Notes: generated by a model from the sequence alone, not told the origin. 6,750 nucleotides of DNA from Spirochaetales bacterium (GCA_022784805.1 JALFYG010000217.1:1-6750), one strand, 5' to 3'. Counted from the stretch's first letter, positions 1 to 6,576 are shown. Numbers and translations: made by a program.

Positions 1-708
1 GAAGAGTGTATGATGAAAGTTCTTGCTTGCGATGAGGATTCTTATAGCTTCACTCTCAAGGCGCAGTGTGAGAACAAGTCAAAAGAAAAGACTTATACAT
101 TCTATATCTCGGATGCGACGGTCAATGGATTAATGGAGTATTCATCAGGGTACTCTGAGATTTCTCCAGGAAAGAAAGCCAACATGAATATTTCATTCTA
201 CGGCTTGGAAGATGACGGAATAGAGGAACCATCAGATATCCACCTCTATTACCGCGTATATGATAGCGATGACTGGTTTGCTGACGATGTGGCAAGAGGG
301 GATGAGCATGTATATCCATTTGGGAAAGAGAAGGCGGATAGATATAGCAGAGAGAGCGAAGAGAGTGATGTAATTCTTCTGTCATTAAATGGAGTAAAAG
401 TTACAATGATAGAAAGTGAACTAGGAGAGGGAATAGAGCTCGCACTTTATGTAGAAAACGATACAGATAAAGAAGTTATGTTCTCCATAGATGATGCCTC
501 GGTGAACTCTTATATGATAGACCCATATTGGGCTAAATCTCTCCTCCCTTACTCTTCTGCTTATTCAAGTGTTACCTGGAGGAATAAGGATCTCTTAGAT
601 AACCTGATATTCGAAGTTGATAATATAGAGTTCACCCTAAGCGCTGAGGATTACAACGATTGGTGGGCTCTAGATATCGCATCAATAAACATCAACCTGG
701 ACTTCTAA
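1..708 (+). CDS. C-terminal part of a protein with two tandem beta-rich repeat domains (5' end outside window)
   Basis: I do not recognise a named gene. The reading frame is open from base 1, with an ATG codon at 10-12, but I do not think that is the true start. Two homologous domains are visible. One runs from about residue 1 to 105 with ENKSKEKTYTFYISDATVNG. The second runs from about 122 to 232 with VENDTDKEVMFSIDDASVNS, and both end in a matching D-D/N-W-[FW]-A-x-D-[VI]-A stretch. The second copy has an extra leading strand (about residues 121-130) whose counterpart in the first copy would lie upstream of the window. The alternating hydrophobic, Tyr/Ser-rich pattern and the phrase SDA-TVNG resemble the beta-sandwich modules of Gram-positive lipoproteins and surface proteins. 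That is family-level inference; no signal peptide can be seen because the N-terminus is missing. No Cys-based or catalytic motif is evident. A hairpin follows the stop codon at 706-708, and the next gene is convergent. Confidence 0.7.
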   Translation, partial: EECMMKVLACDEDSYSFTLKAQCENKSKEKTYTFYISDATVNGLMEYSSGYSEISPGKKANMNISFYGLEDDGIEEPSDIHLYYRVYDSDDWFADDVARGDEHVYPFGKEKADRYSRESEESDVILLSLNGVKVTMIESELGEGIELALYVENDTDKEVMFSIDDASVNSYMIDPYWAKSLLPYSSAYSSVTWRNKDLLDNLIFEVDNIEFTLSAEDYNDWWALDIASININLDF

Positions 709-712
709 TGCT

Positions 713-744
713 TTAAGAGAGAAGAAGGGGGGCTTCTCTCTTAA
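713..744 (+). terminator. Hairpin after the domain-repeat gene
   Basis: A perfect 12-bp stem (TTAAGAGAGAAG at 713-724, CTTCTCTCTTAA at 733-744) closes an 8-nt G-rich loop, beginning 5 nt after the TAA stop at 706-708. The position is right for a terminator of the upstream plus-strand gene. However, the sequence after the stem (CATAATATGTTT) is only loosely T-rich, so it may act as an RNA 3'-end stabiliser or a weak intrinsic terminator rather than a strong one. Confidence 0.6.
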
Positions 745-779
745 CATAATATGTTTAACTATTTAGAACTGAAATAATT

Positions 780-803
780 AATGCCCCAGTTTTCCGGGGC
801 ATT
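780..803 (-). terminator. Hairpin after the GH2 gene (minus-strand transcript)
   Basis: A GC-rich 8-bp stem (AATGCCCC at 780-787 with GGGGCATT at 796-803) has an 8-nt loop and lies 7 nt beyond the stop codon of the minus-strand glycosidase at 811-813. Read on the minus strand it is followed by AATTATTT, a weak U tract. It is the likely intrinsic terminator of the GH2 gene, paired with the hairpin at 713-744 serving the convergent gene. Confidence 0.6.
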
Positions 804-810
804 GAAGTGT

Positions 811-3042
811 TTATTGCTTAATCTTAACCTTATTCAGCTTCTTATTAAGAGCCAGAAGCTCTTCCTTTGTGAACGTCAAACCAGCTGTTCCTGCCATGGT
901 TGAGATACGAAGGATGGTAAAGGAGCCTACCAATTTCATCATATCTTTGTTCTTGGCAACAGAAGAAGCAGGGTTGGAAGAGTCACCGCTCTTCTTCATT
1001 GTCTTAAGCTTCTTCATCAGGAAAAGCATAATGGTGAGCTTACCTCTTGTGGATTTCATTATTGTGCTGATCTTTGTGTTAAGAGAGCAGTAGCCTTCTC
1101 TTTCTGTGATGTCGAACCAGTTAAGGATGGCGCCCTTTTCTTTAAGTCTATATTCCTCGTTGAACTTGTCGACTTTCTTGATTCTGCTCTCGTCCCTGTA
1201 TTCGCCAGCCTTGGCTTCAATGATAGTCTCACCACTATTTGGGACATTGAAATAGAAGAAGTGGTCTTCTGCTTTCTTTGTTTCAAATAGCTCTCCGTTA
1301 AGATACAAAGAGACTTCAGGTAGGTTGGAGTATACTTTCACAAGAGTAGGGCTCTCCACTCTGTCGATGTACCTCTTACCACAGAGGTGTACAAAAGGTT
1401 CATCTGAGAGCCAAGCTTTATAAGCATAGAAAGCATCTTTCTTATACTTCCTGTCTATGGTGACAAGGCCCTTGTGGTTCTGGCCGTTTTCTCCTCCTTC
1501 GCCCCTTGCGTCTGCGCCGAAGTCAAACATATTCCAGCAGTGTGTTGCCCAGATATAAGGGCGGGAAGCGAAGGTTTTGATCATCTCTTCGTGGTAGTAT
1601 GCCTGATACTCTTCTGTGTAATCTCCCTGGGTTGGAGTGGAGGTATGCCAGTTAAGGGCCTCTGTTCCATACTCGCTGCATCCAATCGGGCGGTTAGGAT
1701 ACTTCTTATGGAATGAGTCAAACCAAGGGCCATTGTCCTCGACTTCCCCTCCATACCAACCAAAGTAGTGGTTGTATGAAACCACGTCTGATATATGGAC
1801 AATAGCTTTGTCCATCTGACACATGGTAAGAACCGCCATGGTTGTTGGTCGAGTTGGATCCATTGAATGGCATAGGTCATTGAGGACTTTATGGTTATCC
1901 AAAAGGTCAGGGTCATCTGCGCCATTCATTGTGATCTCATTGGAGAGTCCCCAGACAACAATTGAAGGATGGTTGTAGTTCTGTACAATAAGTTCTTTCA
2001 TCTGGCTTATGGTGTTGTCTCTACCATCTTTCATATGGTTGGAGATGTATGGAATCTCTGCCCATACCACGAGGCCATATTTATCACAAAGGGAGTAGAA
2101 GTATTGGTCATGCTGGTAGTGGGCAAGTCTGATGGTTGTGGCGCCCATTTCCCTGATGAGGGCAATATCTTCTTCATGGTCTTCTTTAGAGAGAGCGTTT
2201 CCCTTGCCCCACCTGTCCTGGTGGCGGGCTACTCCCCTCAGTGGATACTCTTCTCCATTAAGAATAAAGCCTCTCTCACTGTCAATCTTGTAACTTCTGA
2301 AACCTATCTCAGTTGAGACAGTGTCGATTTCTTCTCCATCAATGATAAGGGATGCAGATAGGGTGTAGAGATATGGATCCTTCTTACCTTGCCATAGGTG
2401 AGGGGAAGGGACAGAGAGGGTGACTGCCTTCTCTTTTGAATCGGAAGTTGCGATTGTCTTTCCTTCCATGTCTGAGAGAGTATATTTAATTGAGTCATAC
2501 TCTCCCTTAACGTAGACTTCCACGTCCAGGCTTCCCTCGGTGTGAGGAGTGGCTTTGATTCCAGGAGCTCCATAGTATTCCAGGTCGAAGTGGGAAGAAG
2601 GGACTGAGATAATATTAACGTCTCTGTATAAGCCTCCATAGAATGTGAAGTCTGCCATCTCCGGGTAGACTCTGTCGTTTGGAGAGTTATCGACAACGAT
2701 GGAGAGGATATTGTCTCCGTCTTGAAGAGAGAGGGGTGCACGGAAGGTGGAGTATCCACCATGGTGGACTTTTATAACCTCTTTATTGAGATAAACAGAA
2801 GACGATGAGTTTGCACCATTGACTTCAAGAAAGTGCATGTCACTTACGGGTAGTTCGTCTTTTCTGATTATTCTTGTGTAAGTGCACTTTCCCCTGAAGT
2901 AATCATTTCCCCCATCCATGCCATCCACGGCATTCCAAGTATGGGGAAGTGTTACTTTCTCCCAATCCTGGGGAAAAGAGGAGGTGATGCTTTCTTCTTT
3001 TATGAAAGCCCAGTTGTCATTGATGTTAGTCTTAATCCTCAT
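811..3042 (-). CDS. Glycoside hydrolase family 2 beta-galactosidase-type enzyme, with C-terminal extension
   Basis: This retaining glycosidase probably removes terminal beta-galactosyl residues in the cytoplasm; no signal peptide is present. Domains in order are: jelly-roll sugar-binding domain (about 1-150, with TLPHTWNAVDG and FYGGLYRDV), Ig-like domain (about 155-255), TIM barrel (about 256-548), Ig-like domain resembling DUF4982 (about 560-620, with VKVYSNLPEVSLYLNG) and a basic tail (about 630-743). The acid/base is Glu369 in WGLSNE (codon 1936-1938) and the nucleophile Glu457 in IGCSEYG (codon 1672-1674). RLAHYQHDQ at 305-313 matches the GH2 RxxHY signature. The ATG at 3042 is preceded by GGAGA with a 10-nt gap and starts directly into the sugar-binding domain. 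At 743 residues it is shorter than LacZ (about 1,020) and lacks the LacZ C-terminal beta-sandwich. It is monocistronic, with a hairpin on each side. Beta-glucuronidase and other GH2 specificities cannot be excluded by motifs alone. Confidence 0.92.
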   Translation of the reverse strand: MRIKTNINDNWAFIKEESITSSFPQDWEKVTLPHTWNAVDGMDGGNDYFRGKCTYTRIIRKDELPVSDMHFLEVNGANSSSSVYLNKEVIKVHHGGYSTFRAPLSLQDGDNILSIVVDNSPNDRVYPEMADFTFYGGLYRDVNIISVPSSHFDLEYYGAPGIKATPHTEGSLDVEVYVKGEYDSIKYTLSDMEGKTIATSDSKEKAVTLSVPSPHLWQGKKDPYLYTLSASLIIDGEEIDTVSTEIGFRSYKIDSERGFILNGEEYPLRGVARHQDRWGKGNALSKEDHEEDIALIREMGATTIRLAHYQHDQYFYSLCDKYGLVVWAEIPYISNHMKDGRDNTISQMKELIVQNYNHPSIVVWGLSNEITMNGADDPDLLDNHKVLNDLCHSMDPTRPTTMAVLTMCQMDKAIVHISDVVSYNHYFGWYGGEVEDNGPWFDSFHKKYPNRPIGCSEYGTEALNWHTSTPTQGDYTEEYQAYYHEEMIKTFASRPYIWATHCWNMFDFGADARGEGGENGQNHKGLVTIDRKYKKDAFYAYKAWLSDEPFVHLCGKRYIDRVESPTLVKVYSNLPEVSLYLNGELFETKKAEDHFFYFNVPNSGETIIEAKAGEYRDESRIKKVDKFNEEYRLKEKGAILNWFDITEREGYCSLNTKISTIMKSTRGKLTIMLFLMKKLKTMKKSGDSSNPASSVAKNKDMMKLVGSFTILRISTMAGTAGLTFTKEELLALNKKLNKVKIKQ

Positions 3043-3052
3043 CTACGCTGTT

Positions 3053-3057
3053 TCTCC
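3053..3057 (-). promoter_or_regulatory. Ribosome binding site of the GH2 gene
   Basis: On the minus strand GGAGA lies 10 nt before the ATG at 3042-3040. The spacing is slightly long, but this is the only Shine-Dalgarno-like sequence nearby and it supports the chosen start. Confidence 0.6.
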
Positions 3058-3066
3058 GACTTTAAA

Positions 3067-3110
3067 TACAATCAAAAGAGGTAAGAGTTTATGTCACCTC
3101 TTTGATTGCA
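3067..3110. repeat. Long inverted repeat upstream of the GH2 gene
   Basis: CAATCAAAAGAGGT (3069-3082) faces ACCTCTTTGATTG (3096-3108) across a 13-nt spacer. The arms match except for one extra A in the left arm, and one more outer pair is possible after a mismatch. It lies 25-68 nt before the GH2 start codon, so it would fall in the promoter or 5' leader of that gene. Neither side has an adjacent T run, which argues against a plain terminator. The wide spacing would suit a dimeric regulator site or an RNA hairpin in the leader. I saw no convincing -35/-10 pair around it. Confidence 0.4.
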
Positions 3111-3148
3111 ATTGATCTCCTTCCATTTTAATTTTGTTTTTCTGATAA

Positions 3149-3868
3149 TTCACCAAAAAACGAAATAATGATACACATTTTGTCTATTTGCCTCCTTTTA
3201 TCTCTACATTAAATCAGTATGGGATTAAGGGTATCGAGCCTTTTATAGGTTTCTTTAAGTCTATTATCTCCAATATTTCTTACATTGGAAGACAAGAGGA
3301 TAACTCTCTTGGTGATCCGGCAGCTTATTACCATGAACATCCTGAACAACTCAAAAGAGTTGTAAATGAGTTAAAGAAACTCGATACAGGAATTGACGAT
3401 ATTGAGATTGCAGAATTTACGAATCAAGAGAATAGAAAGATATATTATTCCATCATTTATAATGAGACGGAAGAAGGAAAGAAGCCACTTAATCACTCTG
3501 AAATGTCCACAGGTAGTAAGGCGCTTTATTCCAGATTGTGTATGATCTTCGATACTTTGGATCGTGGAGGAGTTTTGTTGTTTGATGAAATAGATTCTCA
3601 TCTTCATTCTTCTCTCGTTCCAAAGATTCTTGGATTATTCCTTGATAATGAAGTGAATAAGAATAATGCCCAATTAATATTCACTTCCCATGATTCATCT
3701 CTTTTGGATTTGATGAAAAAGTATCGTACTTATATTTTTGAGAAAGAAAAGGGTGAAAGTATTTGTTATAGAATTGATGAGCTTCCCTCTGCGCTGACAA
3801 GTAGAAATGATCGCTCCCTTTCCGAAGTTTATAAATCAGGTGCAATCGGAGGTATTCCAAATATCTGA
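3149..3868 (+). pseudogene. N-terminally truncated AAA/ABC-type ATPase (C-terminal half only)
   Basis: This is the back half of an SMC/ABC-like AAA ATPase (AAA_15/AAA_21, RloA-like type). With the TTG at 3188 as residue 1, it shows the signature STGSKAL (107-113), Walker B VLLFDEID (129-136, Asp133-Glu134), the D-loop region SHLH and the H-switch His168 in LIFTSHD. It ends with RNDRSLSEVYKSGAIGGIP, the Y-x-x-G-x-x-G-x-P ending common in these defence-associated ATPases. No Walker A exists anywhere upstream. The frame is open only from 3149, after a TAA at 3146-3148, and the extra residues (HFVYLPPF) still look like protein interior. The TTG at 3188 has no Shine-Dalgarno sequence, so translation is doubtful. 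Roughly 170 N-terminal residues of a normal 380-400 residue protein are missing. No nuclease-like partner gene follows. It probably decayed by deletion or replacement at the GH2 side; ATP binding should be lost. Confidence 0.75.
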
Positions 3869-3913
3869 GAAGAAGACACTCAGAAAATAAAAGTCAAAAA
3901 AGTTGTTCATATT

Positions 3914-3943
3914 TTGTTTTTCATTCCAAAAGCCTGCTATATA
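3914..3943 (+). promoter_or_regulatory. Candidate promoter of the ADP-ribosylglycohydrolase gene
   Basis: TTGTTT (3914-3919) is a -35-like box, and TATATA (3938-3943), 18 nt later, is a -10-like box. TGC directly before the -10 gives an extended -10 motif (TGnTATA). Transcription would start near 3950, leaving a leader of roughly 17 nt containing the weak Shine-Dalgarno GAAGAG. This indicates the downstream gene has its own promoter rather than depending on the ATPase relic. Confidence 0.5.
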
Positions 3944-3966
3944 TAAATAGTAGAAGAGATAGAAGT

Positions 3967-4755
3967 ATGTTCGGAGCAGCACTTGGAGATATAGTAGGAA
4001 GTAAGTATGAGTTTTCTCCTATAAAGAGAAAGGATTTTGAATTCTTATCATATGATATGGATTTCACAGACGATACAATCATGACAGTTGCAGTGCTGGA
4101 GGCACTGGCTAAGTCTGATATCAACAATGAAGAAGAGACCAAGAAGAATCTGGTCGACTCTATGAAAAAATGGGGAGAGAAATATCCTTATCCCACAGGG
4201 GGATATGGCGGTATGTTCTTCCGTTGGCTTAATTCCTCTTCCTCAGAGCCATATAACAGCTGGGGTAATGGATCTGCGATGAGAGTCAGTGCCGCTGGTT
4301 TCTTGTATGACACAATAGGAGAAACCAGAAAGGCAGCACGTCTCTCTGCAGAGGTGACTCATAACCATCCAGAGGGCATAAAGGGCGCAGAAGCAACAGC
4401 ATCTGCAATCTTTCTTGCCAGAAAAGGGGAGAGCAAGGAAGGAATCAAGCGTTATATCACAAAAGAGTTTGGGTATGACCTTGATAGAAAGCTCTCTGAT
4501 ATTAGAAAGACATATACCTTTGATGGATCATGCCAGGGCACTGTTCCAGAGTCCATCATCTGCTTCTTGGAGGGAACTGACACTGAGGACACTATCAGGA
4601 ACGCAATTTCCCTTGGAGGCGATGCAGACACCATGGGAGCCATTGCAGGAAGTATTGCCGAAGCTTTCTGGAAAGAGGATCTTTCTCCCTTGGTATACAC
4701 CTATTTGACAAGGGATATCTATTCCATCCTTGACAGTGTCAAAATCAAGGCATAA
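3967..4755 (+). CDS. ADP-ribosylglycohydrolase family (DraG/ARH-like) protein
   Basis: Enzymes of this all-alpha, metal-dependent family cleave ADP-ribose from modified macromolecules or hydrolyse small ADP-ribose derivatives; the exact substrate here is unknown. The 262 residues match the usual compact length. The family start motif GAALGDIVGSKYEF is at residues 3-16. The first metal-binding cluster FTDDT has Thr34, Asp35 and Asp36; the second, GGDADTMGAIAG, has Asp219, Asp221 and Thr222. NGSAMRV (101-107) and HNHPEGIKGAEA (132-143) are further conserved stretches. All ligands needed for a two-metal site are therefore present and the gene looks intact. There is no signal peptide or membrane segment, so it is cytoplasmic. 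A weak GAAGAG precedes the ATG by 8 nt, and the first residues are the family's conserved N-terminus, which fixes the start. It is a single-gene transcript between a candidate extended -10 promoter and a strong terminator, lying between two ATPase loci. Confidence 0.92.
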   Translation: MFGAALGDIVGSKYEFSPIKRKDFEFLSYDMDFTDDTIMTVAVLEALAKSDINNEEETKKNLVDSMKKWGEKYPYPTGGYGGMFFRWLNSSSSEPYNSWGNGSAMRVSAAGFLYDTIGETRKAARLSAEVTHNHPEGIKGAEATASAIFLARKGESKEGIKRYITKEFGYDLDRKLSDIRKTYTFDGSCQGTVPESIICFLEGTDTEDTIRNAISLGGDADTMGAIAGSIAEAFWKEDLSPLVYTYLTRDIYSILDSVKIKA

Positions 4756-4781
4756 TAGATAAGGATTCTTTGTCCTATGAC

Positions 4782-4828
4782 AAAAGATGTAACGGAGGTG
4801 CTATTCGCCAATGTTACATCTTTTTTTT
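4782..4828 (+). terminator. Rho-independent terminator after the ADP-ribosylglycohydrolase gene
   Basis: A perfect 12-bp stem (AAAAGATGTAAC at 4782-4793, GTTACATCTTTT at 4813-4824) is followed by a T run extending to 4828. The inner part can pair further (GGTG with CGCC, one G-U). It starts 26 nt after the stop codon. Because the left arm begins AAAA, the structure also resembles a weaker terminator on the minus strand, where the convergent ATPase operon ends about 50 nt away. Confidence 0.85.
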
Positions 4829-4877
4829 AGTCCCAAATAAGCTTCAATGCTTATTCGGAAGAGATGTCGTCTATGTG

Positions 4878-5077
4878 TCATTTTAAAAGATCAAATAAGG
4901 TATATTCTCCGTTAGAAATGTTTGCTGTCCTTCTGTGTTCTTTGATTGCTTTAACTAACGCGTCAGGGTCATTGAAGTATTCCTTTACAAAGCTATAGGA
5001 TTTTACATTGTGCATTCGTAATTTTATTTTGCAGAATTCACTTGGTTTTAACCCTGATTTTTTGAAGTGATTATATT
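4878..5077 (-). pseudogene. Out-of-frame C-terminal continuation of the RloB/Toprim-like gene
   Basis: Immediately after residue 106 of the gene at 5048-5395, the neighbouring frame stays open from 5075 to a TGA at 4878-4880. It encodes 65 residues: YNHFKKSGLKPSEFCK, then VKSYSFVKEYFNDPDALVKA, and ending NGEYTLFDLLK. The composition is protein-like (an alpha-helical, Lys/Asn-rich ending), in contrast to the short TSKNQG tail of the first frame. One added base restores a continuous 172-residue protein. Adding an A in the GGTAATAT stretch (5073-5080) gives NEGKYNHFKKSG. Lengthening the A6 run (5058-5063) by one gives NEGNIITSKKSG. The first alternative looks more natural, but both are possible. 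No slippery heptamer for programmed frameshifting is visible. The segment is thus a mutation, a reversible phase state, or an assembly error. Confidence 0.75.
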
Positions 5078-5395
5078 ACCTTCATTATGGATAATAAGCA
5101 TTTCAATCTCTGGTGCAGTTATTACATTGATCACGTTAATTTTGTGCTTATATGCTCTACTTAAATTAAAATTCTCCTTCTTGGAATCTAAAATACGTAT
5201 CACAGAGATTTGGCTATCAAAACCTTTTCTTAAATATCGCTCTTCAAAATGCTTAGCATTTCTGCATCGAATGACACTTTCATCAATCATTTCATTCCTG
5301 GAAAAAATCAAGAGGTTGTTGTCTACCAGAATATCAATGATTGCCGATTCTGCCGCACCTTCGCAGATACAAGCTTTATATTTCGATAATTCCAT
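5048..5395 (-). CDS. RloB/Toprim-like partner of the upstream AAA ATPase, frameshifted N-terminal part
   Basis: This 115-residue reading frame looks like the first two thirds of a small protein paired with an AAA ATPase. Visible motifs are CEGAAE (11-16), which resembles the E-G-x-x-E start of RloB and OLD-type Toprim domains; RILDSKKE (67-74), a possible acidic metal-binding strand; and APEIEMLII (94-102), which parallels the P-x-F-E-x-W-L-L segment of RloB proteins. By analogy it would be the nuclease or effector half of a two-gene anti-phage system, but that is inference and catalysis is unproven. The ATG is preceded by GGGAG with a 7-nt gap, and the gene starts 11 nt after the ATPase stop codon, so the two are co-transcribed and probably translationally coupled. 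The last residues (NIITSKNQG) are unlike the rest because a single-base indel has shifted the frame; the true C-terminus lies in the next frame, down to 4878. Confidence 0.75.
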   Translation of the reverse strand: MELSKYKACICEGAAESAIIDILVDNNLLIFSRNEMIDESVIRCRNAKHFEERYLRKGFDSQISVIRILDSKKENFNLSRAYKHKINVINVITAPEIEMLIIHNEGNIITSKNQG

Positions 5396-5402
5396 AAAAG
5401 GT

Positions 5403-5407
5403 CTCCC
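5403..5407 (-). promoter_or_regulatory. Ribosome binding site overlapping the ATPase stop codon
   Basis: On the minus strand GGGAG begins with the last G of the ATPase TAG stop (5407-5409) and sits 7 nt before the ATG at 5395. This arrangement suggests translational coupling of the two genes. Confidence 0.7.
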
Positions 5408-6564
5408 TACTCAAGTGAAGAGGCAATACTCTTTTTTAAGCGTATATATGCTTCATATGTGGGAGTTGTCCCCTTGAGGAATCCACTCTGGTATGCGTCG
5501 CTTTTCTTGATGTCATTTCGTTTAAGGATTCCCGATAAGTTTTCAACAGTAATACCATTCATGTTGCGGACAATATGGACGCTGTCGTTACGATCAAATA
5601 CATCCAACAACTCAGAGTAATGGGTGGTGAAGATCAAGGTTCCACCATTTGGGTTGAGTTTACTGTCCATAAAGAATCTCATAAGAGTGGTTACTATTTC
5701 CTTATTGAAATGGTTCTCTATTTCATCAACTAATAGATATCCACCAGACTGTAACACCTCTATTGCCATGGAAAAAGTAATAATACCTTTGATGGTGCCT
5801 GAAGATAGATATTGTTCCAAATCCATCGCATTATTGAGGATAATTTCATCTTTTCCTTTGAACTTTAGATGAATAAAAGTTTTGTTTTCATTATTCTCAA
5901 AAAGAATTTTTTCGATAGTAGGATCGAAGAACTCAATTATTTCCATTGGGATGTCTTCTGAGAATGGAAGAAAGAGAATGTTGGTATAAGACAGCAAACT
6001 ACATATGTTCAGGGTATCTTTTGTTTTTTTGTTGTGTGCGATGATAAAACTAACGTCGTCTGAAAGAAAAACTTCTTCCTTGTTACGTGTGGCGACAGGT
6101 TCCAGCTTAGAAAAATCTGTAAGTGACTTTTTCAGTTGCACAGAAGCCACAGGCTTTTCCCACAGTTTTTCATTCACAATTGAATAGACATACTCCCCTG
6201 TTTTTGTCTTCTGAGAAGTAATCTCAGTTTCCAAGCAGCAAATGTTTTGATTTAAGTCACAGAAATAAATACGGAATACTGCTTTTTCTGTTCCTCCAAG
6301 TATTGTCTTTGCACTTATATGGTTAATAGGTTCATTGTTGAGAATACTTAAAGCAAGCTGAATTGCTTTTAATATGGAAGTCTTTCCCGATGCATTAATG
6401 CCTATGAATGCATTTGCTGTATGAAGGAAAATACTTGGTTTCGATAAGAGTTCAAAAAGGATTTCTTTATTGTCCTCACTCACACGCTGCTGGGCATAAA
6501 ATGAGATGTCCAATTCTTCTTTAAACAATGGTAAGCCTTGAACTGTCAACCGTAGTATTTTCAT
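5407..6564 (-). CDS. AAA family ATPase, RloA/AAA_15-like, probable anti-phage defence
   Basis: This is a complete 385-residue ATPase of the ABC/SMC-like AAA class found in RloAB, PARIS and related systems. Walker A is GINASGKTS (55-63, Lys61), preceded by MKILRLTVQGLPLFKEELDI, the beta-strand start typical of these proteins. The signature-like SSGTIKGI is at 254-261, Walker B GGYLLVDEIEN at 274-284 (Asp280-Glu281) and the H-switch His315 in LIFTTHY. A RND/SDAYQSGFLKG ending follows. All motifs for ATP binding and hydrolysis are intact. The insert between Walker A and the signature (about 90-250) has no recognised domain. No membrane segments are present. AAGGA lies 7 nt before the ATG, fixing the start. 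It is the first gene of a two-gene operon with the RloB/Toprim-like gene, and likely acts as a sensor that forms a complex with that partner (inference). It is clearly divergent from the ATPase relic at 3149-3868, so the two are not a recent duplication. Confidence 0.85.
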   Translation of the reverse strand: MKILRLTVQGLPLFKEELDISFYAQQRVSEDNKEILFELLSKPSIFLHTANAFIGINASGKTSILKAIQLALSILNNEPINHISAKTILGGTEKAVFRIYFCDLNQNICCLETEITSQKTKTGEYVYSIVNEKLWEKPVASVQLKKSLTDFSKLEPVATRNKEEVFLSDDVSFIIAHNKKTKDTLNICSLLSYTNILFLPFSEDIPMEIIEFFDPTIEKILFENNENKTFIHLKFKGKDEIILNNAMDLEQYLSSGTIKGIITFSMAIEVLQSGGYLLVDEIENHFNKEIVTTLMRFFMDSKLNPNGGTLIFTTHYSELLDVFDRNDSVHIVRNMNGITVENLSGILKRNDIKKSDAYQSGFLKGTTPTYEAYIRLKKSIASSLE

Positions 6565-6571
6565 ATCTAAT

Positions 6572-6576
6572 TCCTT
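6572..6576 (-). promoter_or_regulatory. Ribosome binding site of the ATPase gene
   Basis: AAGGA on the minus strand sits 7 nt before the ATG at 6564, an optimal spacing that supports this start. Confidence 0.7.

Noticed and set aside
1059..1286. Minus-strand open frame inside the GH2 gene region
   Set aside because: It is a shadow in another frame of the well-supported glycosidase, Ser/Arg/Thr-rich, with no motif of its own.
1969..2316. Plus-strand open frame antisense to the GH2 barrel
   Set aside because: It overlaps the catalytic barrel coding region in full, has no Shine-Dalgarno sequence and shows no protein-like motifs.
5048..5085. Programmed ribosomal frameshift in the RloB/Toprim-like gene
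   Set aside because: No X-XXY-YYZ slippery heptamer is visible at the frame change and no obvious downstream stem follows, so a plain indel is the simpler explanation.
5067..5477. Plus-strand open frame with a hydrophobic, membrane-like start
   Set aside because: It lies antisense to the RloB/Toprim-like gene and the ATPase end. The hydrophobic look comes from reading A-rich coding sequence backwards as T-rich codons.
3149..6564. The two ATPases as a recent duplication or flanking direct repeats of a mobile element
   Set aside because: They share only the general motifs, are in opposite orientations and show no nucleotide-level repeat that I could see. No transposase, integrase or att-like repeat was found in the window.
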